DNA from: Ignavibacteria bacterium UBA4661
Lineage (GTDB): Bacteria; Bacteroidota; Ignavibacteria; Kapaibacteriales; UBA4661
Direction of reading: 5' to 3'
Length of the DNA stretch: 8,159 nucleotides
Assembly (NCBI GenBank): GCA_002405405.1
Contig: DHLT01000113.1
Span: 3,591 to 11,749 of the forward strand
The notes under the pieces are model-generated. The model was not told the DNA's origin and ran no database searches. It saw only the letters and a program-made list of their open reading frames with translations. The position numbers and the translations under genes are program-made. Numbering within the stretch: the first letter of the stretch is position 1; the number at the start of each line of letters is the position of its first letter. Shown here one piece after another: positions 6,432-8,159 of this stretch.

Positions 6432-8159
6432 ATGCAGAATTCTTCATCATTTTTTTCGGCATCTGCACAACGCTTTCTACCCTGTCAAGCATGGTATAGA
6501 TTCGTTCTTGGGTTCTTTTTATTCAGTAGTATGGTTACACAATATGGCGCACTTCATGCCCAGCCCGCAGAGCCACTCGATGCGGCACGACTACAATTGG
6601 CGATTAATAAATTAAATGTTCTCGGCTCAGTGCTCTATGTTGCCGCTCACCCCGACGACGAAAATACAGCAGCCATTGCTTACTATGCCAACCATGCGTT
6701 ATATCGCACAGCATACATTTCACTCACACGGGGTGATGGCGGGCAGAACCTGATCGGTGACGAGCAGGGTGCGCTACTTGGATTGATTCGTACGCAAGAG
6801 CTTATGGCGGCTCGTCGTAAGGACCGTGGTGAACAATTTTTTACCCGTGCTGTTGATTTTGGTTTTTCTAAAAATCCCGAAGAAACCTTTCGTAAGTGGG
6901 ACAAGCAAAAAGTCTTGGGTGATATTGTCTGGGTCATTCGCACAATGCGTCCTGATGTTATGATGACGCGCTTCCCACCAACTGCTGAAGCAGGGCATGG
7001 TCATCATACTGCTTCTGCTATGCTTGCAGAAGAAGCATTCAAAGCTGCCGGCGACAGTACAAAATTTCCTGAGCAATTGCGTGCTCCGTATCATGCTACC
7101 GTATGGCAACCTAAGCGTCTTGTATGGAATGGCTGGCCTCAGTTGATTGAACGCCGTAATATCAAACTTCATACTTTGCCAAGTATCGATGTAGGCTCGT
7201 ACAATGTCCTCTTGGGAAAATCATATACAGAAATTGCTGCAGAAAGCCGCTCGATGCACAAGTCACAAGGATTTGGTGCCTCGGCAGGTCGTGGCGAAAG
7301 CATCAATTACTTTCTTCATACATTGGGCGATTCAGCACAAGCAACACCACAGGGACGCGATCTCTTTTCAGGTGTTGATTTAACATGGATAAGAGTTGCC
7401 AATAGTAGTGAGGTACAAAAACTTGTCAATGACATTCGTGTGGCATATCAACCGGCAAAGCCCACGACGATTGTTCCGCTTTTGGTTGAATTGCTGAAAG
7501 CATTGCGTGCTCTTGATCAGCGAGATGTCTATGTGGTACAAAAGCAAAAAGAAGTTCATGACATTCTACGCTCATGCTTAGGTTTATGGATGGAAGCAAT
7601 TTCTGAAACGAATAGTGTTGTACCGGGTACATCGGCAAAAATTAATTTCGGCATAGTGCAACGAGAGCAGCTTGACGGTGGCGTAAAGCTCATGCGCTTG
7701 CGTGTGCGTCATGCAATGGGCATGGCAATTGATTCGGCACAAAACCTTATGCTAAAACATGGTGAATTCACCACATTAGCTTTGACAACAGCATTGCCGC
7801 AAGCCTTGCCATACTCACAGCCATACTGGCTTACGAAACCTTTTGATGGTGCTTTTCAATTTGATGATCAACGATTAGTATCATATCCTGATAATCCTCC
7901 GGCAGTCGTTGCAGAGGTAGAACTCATGGTTGGCGGCGAACGCTTTGTATATGCTTTGCCGGTGCTGTATCGTCGCACTGATCCCATTCAAGGAGAACAG
8001 TATCGCCCTATTGAAGTGGTCCCTGCTGTCGCTGTATCTTTGGATGAACAAGTGTATGTGGTAGCAAACTCTACACCAAAGCAAGTGCGCGTTGTATTGC
8101 GTGCCCAAAAAGCAGATGTAAAAGGACATGGTTCTCTTACTGCGCCGAATGGATGGACT
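6432..8159 (+). CDS. Secreted PIG-L family zinc deacetylase, N-terminal part, cut by right edge
   Basis: PIG-L (LmbE-like) enzymes remove acetyl groups from N-acetyl-glucosaminyl substrates using a single zinc. The frame is open from ATG 6432 to the edge (576 residues visible). The N-terminus looks like an export signal: a long start, then the hydrophobic stretch FVLGFFLFSSMV and a cleavage site at LHA-QP (43/44). The catalytic domain starts at about 59 (NKLNVLGSVLYVAAHPDDEN). Zinc ligands are expected to be His73 and Asp76 of AHPDDE, with a third His in AGHGHHTAS (His189/191/192); Asp75 would be the general base. RGDGGQNLIG and RPDVMMTRFPPT are typical of large Bacteroidota-type members. After about residue 310 an uncharacterised region follows, ending in beta-rich sequence that may be the Ig-like C-terminal part of ~800-residue homologues. 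ATG 6531 would lose the signal peptide, so 6432 is preferred although it lacks a ribosome binding site. The substrate is unknown. Confidence 0.9.
   Translation, partial: MQNSSSFFSASAQRFLPCQAWYRFVLGFFLFSSMVTQYGALHAQPAEPLDAARLQLAINKLNVLGSVLYVAAHPDDENTAAIAYYANHALYRTAYISLTRGDGGQNLIGDEQGALLGLIRTQELMAARRKDRGEQFFTRAVDFGFSKNPEETFRKWDKQKVLGDIVWVIRTMRPDVMMTRFPPTAEAGHGHHTASAMLAEEAFKAAGDSTKFPEQLRAPYHATVWQPKRLVWNGWPQLIERRNIKLHTLPSIDVGSYNVLLGKSYTEIAAESRSMHKSQGFGASAGRGESINYFLHTLGDSAQATPQGRDLFSGVDLTWIRVANSSEVQKLVNDIRVAYQPAKPTTIVPLLVELLKALRALDQRDVYVVQKQKEVHDILRSCLGLWMEAISETNSVVPGTSAKINFGIVQREQLDGGVKLMRLRVRHAMGMAIDSAQNLMLKHGEFTTLALTTALPQALPYSQPYWLTKPFDGAFQFDDQRLVSYPDNPPAVVAEVELMVGGERFVYALPVLYRRTDPIQGEQYRPIEVVPAVAVSLDEQVYVVANSTPKQVRVVLRAQKADVKGHGSLTAPNGWT

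Noticed and set aside
6280..6615. Plus-strand open frame of 111 residues overlapping the PIG-L start
   Set aside because: It runs in another frame over the signal peptide and first catalytic residues of the PIG-L gene, is His/Phe-rich and has no recognisable domain.
1..8159. Search for CRISPR arrays, tRNA/rRNA genes, insertion sequences, attachment sites or riboswitches
   Set aside because: No regularly spaced repeats, cloverleaf sequence, transposase or terminal inverted repeats were seen; intergenic gaps are short.

Overview
The window reads as an ordinary bacterial chromosome segment, about 45% GC by eye, with six protein genes, two of them cut by the window edges. Several features point to the Bacteroidota/Chlorobiota/Ignavibacteriota (FCB) side of the tree. 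There is a plug-plus-barrel outer-membrane receptor whose C-terminus is of the kind common in that group. There is a secreted two-part PIG-L deacetylase. Several genes lack an obvious Shine-Dalgarno sequence. One promoter matches the Bacteroidetes-type TTTG / TAnnTTTG pattern exactly. The assignment is an inference: no rRNA or other marker gene is present.

Layout. Positions 1-1044 (+) hold the C-terminal part of a GTP-type phosphoenolpyruvate carboxykinase, cut by the left edge inside the P-loop. A strong hairpin at 1094-1127 ends it and can also serve the gene converging from the right. Positions 1150-2793 (-) hold a two-gene unit: a glyoxalase-fold ring-cleaving dioxygenase (2793-1843) followed by a small alpha/beta-hydrolase (1779-1150). 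This pair resembles the hydroquinone/quinone detoxification pair MhqE/MhqD of Bacillus. Its 127-base upstream region carries two palindromes built on GTTGCAAC, with centres 21 bp apart. One fills the spacer between the -33 and -7 boxes and the other covers the -33 box. This is a textbook layout for a repressor operator, although no regulator gene is in view.

Positions 2921-4033/4078 (-) hold a multi-pass site-2-type M50 metalloprotease. It lies just behind, and probably co-transcribed with, a TonB-dependent-receptor-like outer-membrane protein (6200-4116, -). After a 231-base divergent intergenic region comes a secreted PIG-L family zinc deacetylase (6432 to the right edge, +), cut by the window.

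How they fit. The pckG gene is central carbon metabolism (gluconeogenesis or anaplerosis). The dioxygenase/hydrolase unit looks like an inducible electrophile or aromatic detoxification module. The receptor, the intramembrane protease and the deacetylase are all envelope or export proteins, but a joint pathway cannot be shown from the sequence. No tRNA, rRNA, CRISPR array, insertion sequence or other mobile element was found, and no gene-free stretch exceeds 300 bases. The most interesting item is the operator/promoter arrangement in front of the dioxygenase; I see no clearly unprecedented system.
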